Positions 8,421 to 17,419 of a DNA stretch of 64,000 bases are shown piece by piece. Position 1 is the stretch's first letter. Each line of letters begins with the position of its first letter. The notes under the pieces are model-generated. The model worked only from the letters and a program-made list of their open reading frames with translations, did no database searches and was not told the origin of the DNA. The translations under genes and the position numbers were made by a program. Source of the DNA: Flavobacterium wongokense. GTDB lineage: Bacteria > Bacteroidota > Bacteroidia > Flavobacteriales > Flavobacteriaceae. The DNA lies in NCBI RefSeq assembly GCF_021608265.1, contig NZ_JAKIHP010000008.1, positions 1 to 64,000 on the forward strand, read 5' to 3'.

Positions 8421-9607
8421 TGGACTTTTTACTGAATAAAATAGTAAAATTTGATACGCTCAATCTCATCGGGGTTTTTCGAGGGAGTGAGGGTGATTCG
8501 TATTTCCTATTGAAGGTAAAAAAGAAGAAGACAACCCTTGATATTGTTGAGAACCTTGCTTTTGATTCCGTCGAAGAGTTAAAATCTAAACTGGACAACA
8601 AACTTCCAACAATCCTTTTGCTTGATGGGAAAGGAGTTTTGAATAAAAAGATTGATTTAAAAAATGAGGCAGACACCGAATGGTTGAAAAACCTTGACTA
8701 TAAATCAATACATTACACCAGTTACACCACTTCGGACCATCAGTTCCTGAGTTTTTGCAGGCATACCATTTTGGAAGAACTTATCGAAGTTTTCCATAAA
8801 AATGAAATCCAGATTATCGATTTTTATATTGGCGGCTTAACAGCTGTTTTGGTTAATGAACTGCTGGATAAAAGCAGGCTGTTGTCCAATGAAACATTCC
8901 TCGAGTTTGATCATAATGTTTTAAGCGGCATTGCCAAACCCGACCCTGAAAAGAAAACAGAGAATTATACAGTTGGGACTCATTCAGTATCAAACTTCCA
9001 TCTTCCGTTATATGGTGCAGCCATAAATTTTTATGTCAGCCAGAATTCCATTGCCAAAAGCAATACAGGCTTAATAGATACGGAAGAGCTTATTTATAAG
9101 AAAGGTTTTGAGAAAATGGGAGTATTTATTTTGGTGGGTTTCTTTTGCCTGCTTTTGGGCAGTTATGGACTGACACAATACCTGAATTACAGCAATGCCG
9201 GATTATACCTTGAAAACAGTTATAACAGCAAAACCTATACAGTCATTAATAATCTGCAGCTTCAAAAGGATAAAAAATTAAAGATTCTTGCCGAAACCGG
9301 ATTTTCATCAAAGAAGTTTATCTCATTCTATTGTTACGAATTGACAAAATCAATTCCCGGAGCCATAAATCTTTCTTTTATGGAAATCTATCCATTACAA
9401 AAAGAAATCAAAAAAACAGAAAGGGTTGCATTTGATTATAAAATCATCCTGTTAAAAGGGCATACAGGCAATGAAACTGTATTCAATGATTGGATTGATG
9501 CATTGAAAAATGAAAAATGGCTCCAAAAGCTTGAGATTGTTTCGATTAAAAGAGACAAAAAAAATATCTCCTATTTTGAATTAAAAATTACAATAAAGGA
9601 TGTTTAA
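8420..9607 (+). CDS. GspL-like (PilM/PilN-like) assembly-platform protein
   Basis: This is a bitopic protein of 395 residues: a cytoplasmic domain of about 230 residues, one membrane helix near 233-253 and a periplasmic domain of about 140 residues ending '..SYFELKITIKDV'. That layout, and its place between the secretin and a PilO/GspM-like gene, fits GspL, which links GspE to the inner-membrane platform. Sequence resemblance to proteobacterial GspL is weak by eye, so the name rests on topology and gene order. Its ATG shares the last base of the gspD stop. Confidence 0.7.
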   Translation: MDFLLNKIVKFDTLNLIGVFRGSEGDSYFLLKVKKKKTTLDIVENLAFDSVEELKSKLDNKLPTILLLDGKGVLNKKIDLKNEADTEWLKNLDYKSIHYTSYTTSDHQFLSFCRHTILEELIEVFHKNEIQIIDFYIGGLTAVLVNELLDKSRLLSNETFLEFDHNVLSGIAKPDPEKKTENYTVGTHSVSNFHLPLYGAAINFYVSQNSIAKSNTGLIDTEELIYKKGFEKMGVFILVGFFCLLLGSYGLTQYLNYSNAGLYLENSYNSKTYTVINNLQLQKDKKLKILAETGFSSKKFISFYCYELTKSIPGAINLSFMEIYPLQKEIKKTERVAFDYKIILLKGHTGNETVFNDWIDALKNEKWLQKLEIVSIKRDKKNISYFELKITIKDV

Positions 9608-10124
9608 CCAGTATAGCTACAAACTCAAATTTAAGTTCCTGATCGTATTTTTTATAATACTGTCTGTAGCTGCATACAAAAGATCATTTAGTAATTTGAT
9701 TTTATTGTATAAGGAAAACAGCACGCTTAGAGAGAAAAAAGGAGTAATGAAAAACCAGGCACCCAATGTGAACGCATTGACTGTGCAGGTTGCAGGATTG
9801 GATAAATTAATAGGGAAGGAAGGGGTTGAAAAAGAGAAAATCCAACAGGAAATCATCGCCTTTTTAGTCAAAAACAGTTCCGGGGTTTCCATCAATGATT
9901 TACAGCCAATCCATAATTTCACCTACGACGATTACCAGGTTTATACCTATCAGATTGATTTAACAGGCAGTTATAATGAGTTATTGGACATCACCTACAA
10001 ATTTGAAAGGCAGTTCGAATATTCAAAAATAATCAGCCTTGCATTTTATACAGACAAGAAGAATTCCAAAACAGAAATTTTACATTTAAAACTAATATTC
10101 CAAAACTATGAAAGCAATAAGTAA
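9600..10124 (+). CDS. GspM/PilO-like assembly-platform protein
   Basis: The 174-residue protein has one N-terminal membrane helix (about residues 13-27), a coiled-coil-like stretch and a small alpha/beta periplasmic domain. This is the architecture of PilO and GspM, the partners of PilN and GspL. It overlaps the GspL-like gene by 8 bases and the next gene by 17. The assignment depends on topology and position because sequence in this family is poorly conserved. Confidence 0.65.
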   Translation: MFNQYSYKLKFKFLIVFFIILSVAAYKRSFSNLILLYKENSTLREKKGVMKNQAPNVNALTVQVAGLDKLIGKEGVEKEKIQQEIIAFLVKNSSGVSINDLQPIHNFTYDDYQVYTYQIDLTGSYNELLDITYKFERQFEYSKIISLAFYTDKKNSKTEILHLKLIFQNYESNK

Positions 10125-11061
10125 AATAATCATCGCACTGGGTTTTATCTCCCTATTTTCATGTGAAGATATTATTGAGGAAGATATCACCAATGATACC
10201 GTAATCATCGTTTCTCCCCAGAACAATCAGGATATTTACAGCAATGTAGTTAATTTTCAATGGAACGAACTTGATGGCGCCGACAAATACCGCGTTCAGG
10301 TTTATTCCAATTCGAGTGTAATAGTTGATTCGCTGGTTTCCCAAAACCATTTGAGCATGCCAATGACGGCAGGTGATTACCAATGGCGCATAAGAGGAGA
10401 GAATTTTGCCTATAATTCCAACTATACTTTTAATTACAATTTTTCTGTGATTGCAACGACAGACCTGACCAATCAGCAGACGATACTGAATAGTCCGAGC
10501 GATAATTTTTATACCAACAATGCCAATGTGATTTTAAACTGGCAAAGCTTAGCAGCTGCGAGTACTTATAGTTTTGAATTGATTAATGTTACCAATGGTG
10601 AGTCTATTGTAAATCAGCAGTCCAATCTAACGGCAACTTCGCTTACCCTAAACAGTACCATTTTAGCCAATGATGCTCAGTATAAATGGAAAATAAAGGC
10701 AGTAAACACTACAAGCCAGACTGCATTTTCGTTCCGGAATTTTTATCTTGACCGAAGCAATCCGAACACGCCAACAAACACACTGCCTGCAACTGATGCT
10801 ACCTATAACGCCAATCAGCAGATTAATTTTTCTTGGGGAATCCCAGCTGATGTTGGAACCATTCAATCGACTATATCTTATGTAATCGAGTTTTCCAATA
10901 ACATAAATTTCACCTCAATACTACAGTCGTCCAATGCAACTACAGCGAGCTTCCAACAATCTTTCGCTACAAGCGGAGATTATTATTGGAGGGTAAAAGC
11001 CAAGGATTTGGCAGGCAACACAGGATTGTACAGCACTCCGTTTAGATTTACGATAAATTAG
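10108..11061 (+). CDS. fibronectin-III-like lipoprotein within the secretion operon
   Basis: The 317-residue product starts with a lipoprotein signal, 'GFISLFSC', with the lipidated Cys near residue 19. About three repeats of roughly 95 residues follow, with Fn3-like strands ('VNFQWNELDGADKYRVQVY', 'VILNWQSLAAASTYSFEL', 'INFSWGIPADVG') and a conserved 'YxWRVKAKD'-type strand. It is overlapped by the GspM-like gene and followed by the GspC-like gene, so it is probably part of the machine or its surface exit. Candidate roles are pilotin, secretin support or surface-exposed substrate; none is proven by sequence. Confidence 0.75.
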   Translation: MKAISKIIIALGFISLFSCEDIIEEDITNDTVIIVSPQNNQDIYSNVVNFQWNELDGADKYRVQVYSNSSVIVDSLVSQNHLSMPMTAGDYQWRIRGENFAYNSNYTFNYNFSVIATTDLTNQQTILNSPSDNFYTNNANVILNWQSLAAASTYSFELINVTNGESIVNQQSNLTATSLTLNSTILANDAQYKWKIKAVNTTSQTAFSFRNFYLDRSNPNTPTNTLPATDATYNANQQINFSWGIPADVGTIQSTISYVIEFSNNINFTSILQSSNATTASFQQSFATSGDYYWRVKAKDLAGNTGLYSTPFRFTIN

Positions 11062-11075
11062 AACTCCGTTTTTAG

Positions 11076-11588
11076 ATGAAAAAGAAACTAAATATTGTCT
11101 TATTACTTCTCGTGCTTTGTTTATGGGGCGCAGTGATTTATAAATATGTCAATCAATATTTTTCTAAAAATGAACCAGTATCGTACGTCAATACTGCTAA
11201 CTATTCGACTAAAACTGAAATCGTAAAGAAAGATACTTTCGAATTAAACAGAATAGCCAGAGACCCATTTTTGGGAGGTTATGCCAGTGTGGTAAAATCG
11301 AACAATTCTAATAGTGTCCGACGAGTTTTTCCAAGGAGAGAAGTAAAAAAAGAACCGCTAAAAGTTAATATCAGCAGGTTTCCAAATGTTCAATATTTCG
11401 GCTTTATAAAAGCCATAGATAAAACATCACAGGAGATGATACTGTTGGGTGTTGATGGTAAATTCCTAAGACTGCATTTGAATCAGGATAGCGATGGTTT
11501 AAAAGTAACAGCATTGAATAAGGATTCGATTAAAGTGAATTACAATAAGGAAACCAAATGGATTCCCAAACGAAAAAAATCATTTTAG
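11076..11588 (+). CDS. GspC/PilP-like periplasmic connector
   Basis: The 170-residue protein has an N-terminal membrane helix (residues 5-25) and the motif 'ARDPFLGG', like the RDPF signature of PilP/GspC homology-region proteins. A small beta domain follows ('VQYFGFIKAIDKTSQEMILLG'). GspC and PilP bridge the inner-membrane platform to the secretin. It is the last gene that clearly belongs to this operon. The next gene, after 43 bases, is unrelated. Confidence 0.72.
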   Translation: MKKKLNIVLLLLVLCLWGAVIYKYVNQYFSKNEPVSYVNTANYSTKTEIVKKDTFELNRIARDPFLGGYASVVKSNNSNSVRRVFPRREVKKEPLKVNISRFPNVQYFGFIKAIDKTSQEMILLGVDGKFLRLHLNQDSDGLKVTALNKDSIKVNYNKETKWIPKRKKSF

Positions 11589-11631
11589 GTTCCAATTGAA
11601 GTCCGTAACTTTATGATTTAATTGAAGATAT

Positions 11632-12501
11632 ATGAAGCGCGGGATACTATTGGGCGCCTTATTTTTGATGGGTTGTAATGATACTACTCCCAAGATTGAT
11701 ATTATAATCAAGCTTCCTAAAAAACTATCTGAAGTATCGGGAATCCAAATCCAAAAAAGCAGTGATGCTATTTTTGTAATTGAAGATAGCGGCAACGGGA
11801 ATTATTTGTATGAAGTTGGCTTAAATGACAAAAAACAAAGGAAAATAGCCATTGAAGCTGAAAATACAGATTGGGAAGATTTGGCATCAGACAAGGATGG
11901 AAACCTATATTTGGGCGATTTTGGCAATAACGGCAATAAACGGCAGGACTTGTGCATTTACAAAATCAACGCATCCTTATTACAGGAAGAGACCATTAAA
12001 CCCGATTATAAAGTCTCCTTTTATTATCCTGAGCAGACAGCATTCCCGCCATCTAAAAAAGAATTGTTGTATGACTGTGAAGCTTTCTTTGAGTTAAAAG
12101 GATTCTTCTATCTTTTTACCAAAAACAGAAGCAAAGATTTTGACGGGACAACCCTGATTTATAAAATCCCCAACAAAGAAGGCAATCATCCGGCACAATT
12201 ATTAGGCCGATACAAAACCGGAGAGGATTTCAATAATTCTGCTATTACAGGCGCTGCAATCAGTCCTGATGGTTCAAGATTTGCCCTGCTTAGCCACAGT
12301 AGGATTTGGTTGTTTTCTGAATTTAACGGTGATGATTTTTTGAAAGGGAAAATTGAACGATTGGAGTTGGATCATTACTCCCAAAAAGAAGCGGTGAGCT
12401 TTAAGGATGAAAACACACTTTTAATTGCCGATGAAAAAGACAAATCGACTGGTGGTAACATTTATCAGTTCGATTTACGGAATTTAAAAGCCAAACCCTA
12501 A
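11632..12501 (+). CDS. lipoprotein, beta-propeller-like
   Basis: The 289-residue protein has a lipoprotein signal 'GALFLMGC' (Cys at residue 15). The mature part has repeated strands and turns ('EVSGIQIQ', 'WEDLASDKDGNLYLGDFGNNGN', 'GAAISPDGSRFALLSHS') that suggest a six-bladed-propeller fold of the SdiA-regulated or NHL type. No catalytic residues can be assigned. Its last 18 bases overlap the 3' end of the convergent phosphoesterase gene. Function unknown. Confidence 0.7.
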   Translation: MKRGILLGALFLMGCNDTTPKIDIIIKLPKKLSEVSGIQIQKSSDAIFVIEDSGNGNYLYEVGLNDKKQRKIAIEAENTDWEDLASDKDGNLYLGDFGNNGNKRQDLCIYKINASLLQEETIKPDYKVSFYYPEQTAFPPSKKELLYDCEAFFELKGFFYLFTKNRSKDFDGTTLIYKIPNKEGNHPAQLLGRYKTGEDFNNSAITGAAISPDGSRFALLSHSRIWLFSEFNGDDFLKGKIERLELDHYSQKEAVSFKDENTLLIADEKDKSTGGNIYQFDLRNLKAKP

Positions 12502-15500
12502 GCCAAAGGCAATACGGGCTTTATCAATCTCGCTTTTGAAATACGTGAGCCTTGCGGTGATAACGCCAACGCCATTCAGCCACAAACCACCGCCATAGGA
12601 ACGGTGCCAAGTATTGGAATCTTCATTTGGAAACCAAACCCTTCCATAATCAAATCCGCCCAAAATCCCATAGGACATTGGCAGCAAACTTCCTTTGATT
12701 TTTCCTAAGCTCAATCGGATGTCGTTACTATTAAAAAAGGACTGCTTTCCTAAAAAGCGTTCGTTCCTAAAACCCCTCAAGTCGTAATCTCCACCCAAAA
12801 CAGCGCCCTGATAAAACTCGAAATTGTCATTTGTGATGGCTTTTCCCTTAAAAAGGCTTGCCAGCACCAGCTTTCCTTTTTTATCTATTTTGTAATTAAA
12901 ATTCCATTTGGCTTCCAATTCGGAAAAGTTTCGTTCCGGTTGATTCAGATTCATTTTCCAGCCTGCAGCTATTAAAAATCCCATCCCCAAAGTTGGATTT
13001 GAAGCATTGTCATAATTTTCAAAACTGAACTGCAATCTTCCACCGGCAAATTGCTGATAATCGAAAATATCAGGATTTACGATGCCTGGCAGATTGATAA
13101 AACGGCCATTGGTTTGCTCCACTTCAATGTTTTCAAAAGATCCCTTAAACTGGATTTCGCTACCGTATTTTCCAACCAATTTCAAAACAGGCTCTACTTT
13201 TACCATCTGGATTTTTACCCTGTTGTAATCCATTCCAAAATCTTCATCATCGTTGACAGTTTCGTTACCATAGCCAAAATAGTTAATGGCAAAATTTGGG
13301 CTGGTAAAACGGGTTTCAATGTCAAAATCCCATTGACCGAGCAGTTTTGGGAATTTGCCCGAATAATTCAGCTCAAAGCCGTTGGTGGCAAAATAGTAAA
13401 ACGCCTTAAAAGTATGTTTTTGGGTGTAAGGGTTTTGTTTGAAACCATAGCGGGTATAATTTAGCATTCCGCCAATCTTTACACCATCATCGGGATTGTA
13501 ACCAATGGCTGGCAAGCCTGTCCAGGCATTGAATCTTGGTTTTTTGTAATCATAAAGATTGGTTTCATAATCGTCAGTCAGGATTTTTTTGGCTTTGTGA
13601 TCTAAATCAAAAGTGTTTTTCTTTGATTTGAAATCGTAAACGACAATGTTATTGCCATTTTGAACCGTATAATTATCATGGTTCTGGCCACCAATCAACC
13701 GAATTTTAAGAGTCGATTTCTCGTTTCCGGTTACAATAAAACTATCGTCCTCATCCAAGCCATAAATCCAAACCTCATTGGTTAATTTGCCAGAAATAGT
13801 CCTGGTTTGGACCAACTTTTCCTCTTCCTTTTTTAACCGGTATTGTTTTATTTCGGTTTGATTTCCCGATTTGCGTGTAATTTCGAATTTATCCTTTTCT
13901 TCAGTTCCAACAATGACAATTGTTTTCTGAAGCACTTTATAATATTCTTTGGCGTATTCCTGTAAATCCTTTTTCCGTATTTTCAATTTCGCTATAATGC
14001 TTTCCATGGTTCCGTCCTGCATTTCCTTTGGCAGGTTTTTGAAAGCTGCTGCAATAGCTGCTTCCGATAGATTATCCTGAATGAATTTGGCCTCGGTAAC
14101 CCAATCGGTTTCGTCAGTTGTTTTCAGGAATGTAATATCCAATGGATAGGGTTCTCGGTTAAACCATTTTAAATTGCCGATTTTTTCCTTAAAAGTCTGC
14201 ATGTGCCTCAAATCGGGGATGTTCATGACGATTGCCAATAGAGCGCCGTCATATTTGGCGAAAGCCTGGTCTCTGTCACGTGGAATCGGCCTATAAACGG
14301 TTTGCTCCCCTTCCTTATACTCACCCCAGCGCCATTGGTCAAAATGCCGGTCCCAATCGCCAATCAGCATGTCAAATAAACGTGCCCTGATATATCCTTT
14401 TTCATCTATGCGTTTCTTTTCATTTTTATGGAGCATTTCGAGTACTTCGCTGGTGCTGACAATCGCATCGGGTTTCCCAAAAGATTGGAGCTCTTTTTGG
14501 GAATCGGTTGGACGCTCTTCTATCATGTATAATTCGTCACCAAAATCATCATTGAATTTTCCTAAGGAGTTTTGTTTCGGAACATAATAGAGTTGGGGAT
14601 TGCTATGGCTGATGCCTATATTATCGGCCAGACTACCTACTACAAATGGCGTGTAGGGATGGGAAGTGGTGTAAAAATCGAGTAGAAAGTTTTCGGCATA
14701 GGTATCTTCAAACTGCTTCTCAACATACTGGTCCTTAAAAGCCACCGACTGTAAAAAACGTGAAGCACTTTTTTTTAAGGCACGCATCACGTATTCCTTG
14801 CCTTCATTGTTTTTCAATCGCAGCGATTTGGACTGGTGACCGCCACCAGCCTGCAAGGGTTTCAATCCACCAAAGAGAGTGTCAAGGCTGACTGTTCTGG
14901 CTTCAATTGGAGTACTGTAATAATCCTTGTAATGACTGCCCAAAAACCAATTGTGAAACATGCTTTTCTGCGTCATTTCCTTGGTATAAACAGAAGCTGA
15001 AATTGTTTTTGGAAATAGGTTTGGATAATTATTTTCTGAAGTTTTGACTTTTTTGTTGATTGAAGTCTGCCATAACAATTTTTCCGAACGGTTTTCAATG
15101 CCAAAAAAACGAATGGATATTTCCTGGTTTTTGTCTACCGTAAGTTCAGTATATCCATTGCCGCCATACGAAAAATCGTTTTTGCCGATTGCTCGGGCTG
15201 CCTCACTTTTCGAACCGGCACCACTAATGATCTGAGTGATATTATTTACCTCTAAATATTGTAAATTATGATCGTGGCCGGCAACTACAATAACATTATC
15301 CTGTCCCTGAAGCAAAGCGGTTATCCTTTTTCTGTAAGCCTGGTATACCTTGTTCTGTAAATCCTGAGTGCTTATTCCGGAAGTCTTCCTTATGAAATTC
15401 AGTGCACTGCCTACTATTGGCAAAGGAAAATTACTTTCAAGTGGGAAAAGTTGTTTTTTCCAGGAAAATTGACCGCCATGCGAACCATTACTGAACAACG

Positions 15501-16197
15501 GATGATGCAGCGCTATGATTTTAATTTTGTCCTGGTTTTTGTTTAATATGCTCTCCAGTTCTTCAAAAAAAGCTTCACGGGTTTTAATCGAACAATCATC
15601 ATTTATTTTAGGGCTTTTCTCCCAATCTTCTAAAAACCATTGGCTGTCAATGACAATCAGGGTAATGTTTTTGTTGATTTTAATTTCCTCAATGGCGCAA
15701 TTATCTTTCGGCTGGAAAGCATCCTTATTTAAATAGGCCGTGACTGTTTTGGTCTCCGCTTTCAGCCCTTCAATGCCACTATACCAATCATGGTTTCCGG
15801 GAATGAATATGGTTCTGCCTTTGAATTTTTTGGCAACTTCCAGTTGGCGGTTTATTTTTTTTACTGCCGATTCATACTCAGGATTCTTGGGGTCAGCGGG
15901 CATTCCAACAGGGTAAATATTATCACCCAGAAAAATCAGTGTGCTGTTGCTGTCTGCCTTTTCAAGCCTTTGCCTTAAATTCGAAAGCGTAGCGTTAGTA
16001 ACACTGTCTCCTGCATTGCCTGCGTCACCAATCAGGTAAAACGTATGGTCCTCATTTATATTGCCGGTATCAATCTGGGTAATTGATTTATTGCTATTTT
16101 TGTTATATTGTATTTTGTGTGTCGCGCAGGATTGCAACAAGGCAAAGAGAAATATTACAGATGTAAGTTTATAATATTTTCTTGTATTTGTGCTCAT
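12484..16197 (-). CDS. lipoprotein fusion: metallophosphoesterase, kinase-like region, outer-membrane beta barrel
   Basis: This product has about 1237 residues from the ATG at 16197; an ATG at 16212 adds five. A lipoprotein signal ends at 'LLQSC'. A calcineurin-like phosphoesterase domain (about 50-400) shows 'GDAGNAGD', 'GDNIYP', 'GNHDW', 'HHP' and 'GHDHN', the full metal-site set. The middle region (about 450-780) contains 'YVMRALKK', 'GDWDRHFDQW' (near 616) and 'PIPRDRDQAF' (near 640), which resemble the catalytic and metal-binding loops of CotH/HipA-type atypical kinases. The last 350 residues look like an Omp85/surface-antigen barrel ending in Phe. The two outer domains are clear; the kinase reading is inference. 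The location would be the outer membrane. The gene is divergent from the HD-Pycsar-like gene. Confidence 0.85.
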   Translation of the reverse strand: MSTNTRKYYKLTSVIFLFALLQSCATHKIQYNKNSNKSITQIDTGNINEDHTFYLIGDAGNAGDSVTNATLSNLRQRLEKADSNSTLIFLGDNIYPVGMPADPKNPEYESAVKKINRQLEVAKKFKGRTIFIPGNHDWYSGIEGLKAETKTVTAYLNKDAFQPKDNCAIEEIKINKNITLIVIDSQWFLEDWEKSPKINDDCSIKTREAFFEELESILNKNQDKIKIIALHHPLFSNGSHGGQFSWKKQLFPLESNFPLPIVGSALNFIRKTSGISTQDLQNKVYQAYRKRITALLQGQDNVIVVAGHDHNLQYLEVNNITQIISGAGSKSEAARAIGKNDFSYGGNGYTELTVDKNQEISIRFFGIENRSEKLLWQTSINKKVKTSENNYPNLFPKTISASVYTKEMTQKSMFHNWFLGSHYKDYYSTPIEARTVSLDTLFGGLKPLQAGGGHQSKSLRLKNNEGKEYVMRALKKSASRFLQSVAFKDQYVEKQFEDTYAENFLLDFYTTSHPYTPFVVGSLADNIGISHSNPQLYYVPKQNSLGKFNDDFGDELYMIEERPTDSQKELQSFGKPDAIVSTSEVLEMLHKNEKKRIDEKGYIRARLFDMLIGDWDRHFDQWRWGEYKEGEQTVYRPIPRDRDQAFAKYDGALLAIVMNIPDLRHMQTFKEKIGNLKWFNREPYPLDITFLKTTDETDWVTEAKFIQDNLSEAAIAAAFKNLPKEMQDGTMESIIAKLKIRKKDLQEYAKEYYKVLQKTIVIVGTEEKDKFEITRKSGNQTEIKQYRLKKEEEKLVQTRTISGKLTNEVWIYGLDEDDSFIVTGNEKSTLKIRLIGGQNHDNYTVQNGNNIVVYDFKSKKNTFDLDHKAKKILTDDYETNLYDYKKPRFNAWTGLPAIGYNPDDGVKIGGMLNYTRYGFKQNPYTQKHTFKAFYYFATNGFELNYSGKFPKLLGQWDFDIETRFTSPNFAINYFGYGNETVNDDEDFGMDYNRVKIQMVKVEPVLKLVGKYGSEIQFKGSFENIEVEQTNGRFINLPGIVNPDIFDYQQFAGGRLQFSFENYDNASNPTLGMGFLIAAGWKMNLNQPERNFSELEAKWNFNYKIDKKGKLVLASLFKGKAITNDNFEFYQGAVLGGDYDLRGFRNERFLGKQSFFNSNDIRLSLGKIKGSLLPMSYGILGGFDYGRVWFPNEDSNTWHRSYGGGLWLNGVGVITARLTYFKSEIDKARIAFGLGFGF

Positions 16198-16223
16198 ACA
16201 AAACAATTTCATAACTCAGATTT

Positions 16224-16231
16224 TATTTTTG
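16224..16231 (+). promoter_or_regulatory. -7 promoter box TATTTTTG, three bases before ATG
   Basis: An exact match to the Bacteroidota -7 consensus TAnnTTTG lies three bases before the ATG at 16235. A transcript from it would be leaderless. No clear -33 TTG is seen. Confidence 0.4.
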
Positions 16232-16234
16232 CAA

Positions 16235-17419
16235 ATGACTATTATAGATCAGGCTGAAGATTTTGTCCAAAAACTATTCAAAGATAAGTTATCTGGTTCA
16301 TTTTTGTATCATAATTTTAAGCATACTTCATCTGTAGTCAATGCTGTAAAAACGATAGCAACAGCACAATCAGTCACCGAAAATGAAATGGAATTGTTGC
16401 TTCTGGCTGCCTGGTTCCATGATGCGGGGTATACTTGTGGTTGTGAAAATCATGAAGCAGCGGGTATCGAAATTGCTGAAAAATTCCTCAAAGAACAAAA
16501 TTATGAAGCAGCTAAGATTGACCAAATTATGGCTCTGATTAACGCAACCAGAAAAGACTACATCCCGGTTAATTTGTTGGAAAAAATCATCCACGATGCA
16601 GATTACTATCATTTTGCTTCCAAGGAATACATAAGCGTTTCGGATTTTTTACGTGAAGAACTGAAAATGACGATGAAAATGGAATTCTCTGATTTGGATT
16701 GGGCAAAAGGGAATTTGAATTTCCTTCAAAACCAGCATCAGTTTTTTAGCGAATATGCCTTGTTTCACTGGCAGCCTAAAAAGGAAAAGAACATTCAAAA
16801 GATTTTAAAAAGGATTGACGCATTAGAAAATGAAACTATGGAAACAACAACTAAAACAAAAAAGCAGAAAGAGAAGGAGGAAAAACCCGACCGAAGCATT
16901 GATACCATGTTCAAAATCACACTTACGAACCACATTCGACTGAGTGAAATTGCCGACAGCAAAGCCAATATTTTATTGTCGGTGAATGCGATTATTATTT
17001 CCATAGCGCTTTCTACCATTGTGCCCAAACTGGACAGTCCGGGAAACGCACACCTGGTTATCCCAACATTCATTATGGTTTTTTTTAGTGTAATCAGCAT
17101 CATTTTTGCCATTCTCTCGACAAAACCAAAAGTGACTTCGGGCAAATTTACGCGTCAGGACATCGAGGATAAAAAAGTGAACCTGTTGTTCTTTGGGAAT
17201 TTCTTTAAGATGCCTTATGATGAGTATCAATGGGCGGTAAATGAATTGTTGAAGGACAGGGAATACCTTCACAATTCGATGACAAAGGATTTGTATTACC
17301 TTGGTTTGGTTTTGGAGCGAAAATACCGTTTGCTGCGCATTACCTATAATATCTTTATGATTGGAATCATTGTTTCGGTAATCGCTTTTGTACTTGCTTT
17401 CAGATCGGCACCCATTTAA
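16235..17419 (+). CDS. HD-domain phosphohydrolase fused to a Pycsar-effector-like membrane domain
   Basis: The protein has 394 residues. The N-terminal half is an HD domain: a first His in 'YHNFKHT' (about 25-31), 'WFHDAGY' with the HD pair near 64-65, and a later metal-ligand region 'IIHDADYYHF'. After a Lys/Glu-rich linker (about 205-220) the C-terminal half begins 'TNHIRLSEIADSKANILLSVNAIII' style and has membrane helices near 244-265, 274-296 and 372-390. This matches the DUF5706/Pycsar_effector domain family as I know it. In Pycsar defence such domains are membrane effectors switched on by cyclic pyrimidine nucleotides. No cyclase gene is adjacent, so an alternative nucleotide-linked housekeeping role is possible. 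The ATG at 16235 is preferred over 16190. Confidence 0.85.
   Translation: MTIIDQAEDFVQKLFKDKLSGSFLYHNFKHTSSVVNAVKTIATAQSVTENEMELLLLAAWFHDAGYTCGCENHEAAGIEIAEKFLKEQNYEAAKIDQIMALINATRKDYIPVNLLEKIIHDADYYHFASKEYISVSDFLREELKMTMKMEFSDLDWAKGNLNFLQNQHQFFSEYALFHWQPKKEKNIQKILKRIDALENETMETTTKTKKQKEKEEKPDRSIDTMFKITLTNHIRLSEIADSKANILLSVNAIIISIALSTIVPKLDSPGNAHLVIPTFIMVFFSVISIIFAILSTKPKVTSGKFTRQDIEDKKVNLLFFGNFFKMPYDEYQWAVNELLKDREYLHNSMTKDLYYLGLVLERKYRLLRITYNIFMIGIIVSVIAFVLAFRSAPI

Noticed and set aside
189..11588. Twitching type IV pilus cluster
   Set aside because: The single ATPase carries the GspE/PilB tetracysteine motif and no PilT is seen. Secretion-type machinery fits better, though a remote pilT cannot be excluded.
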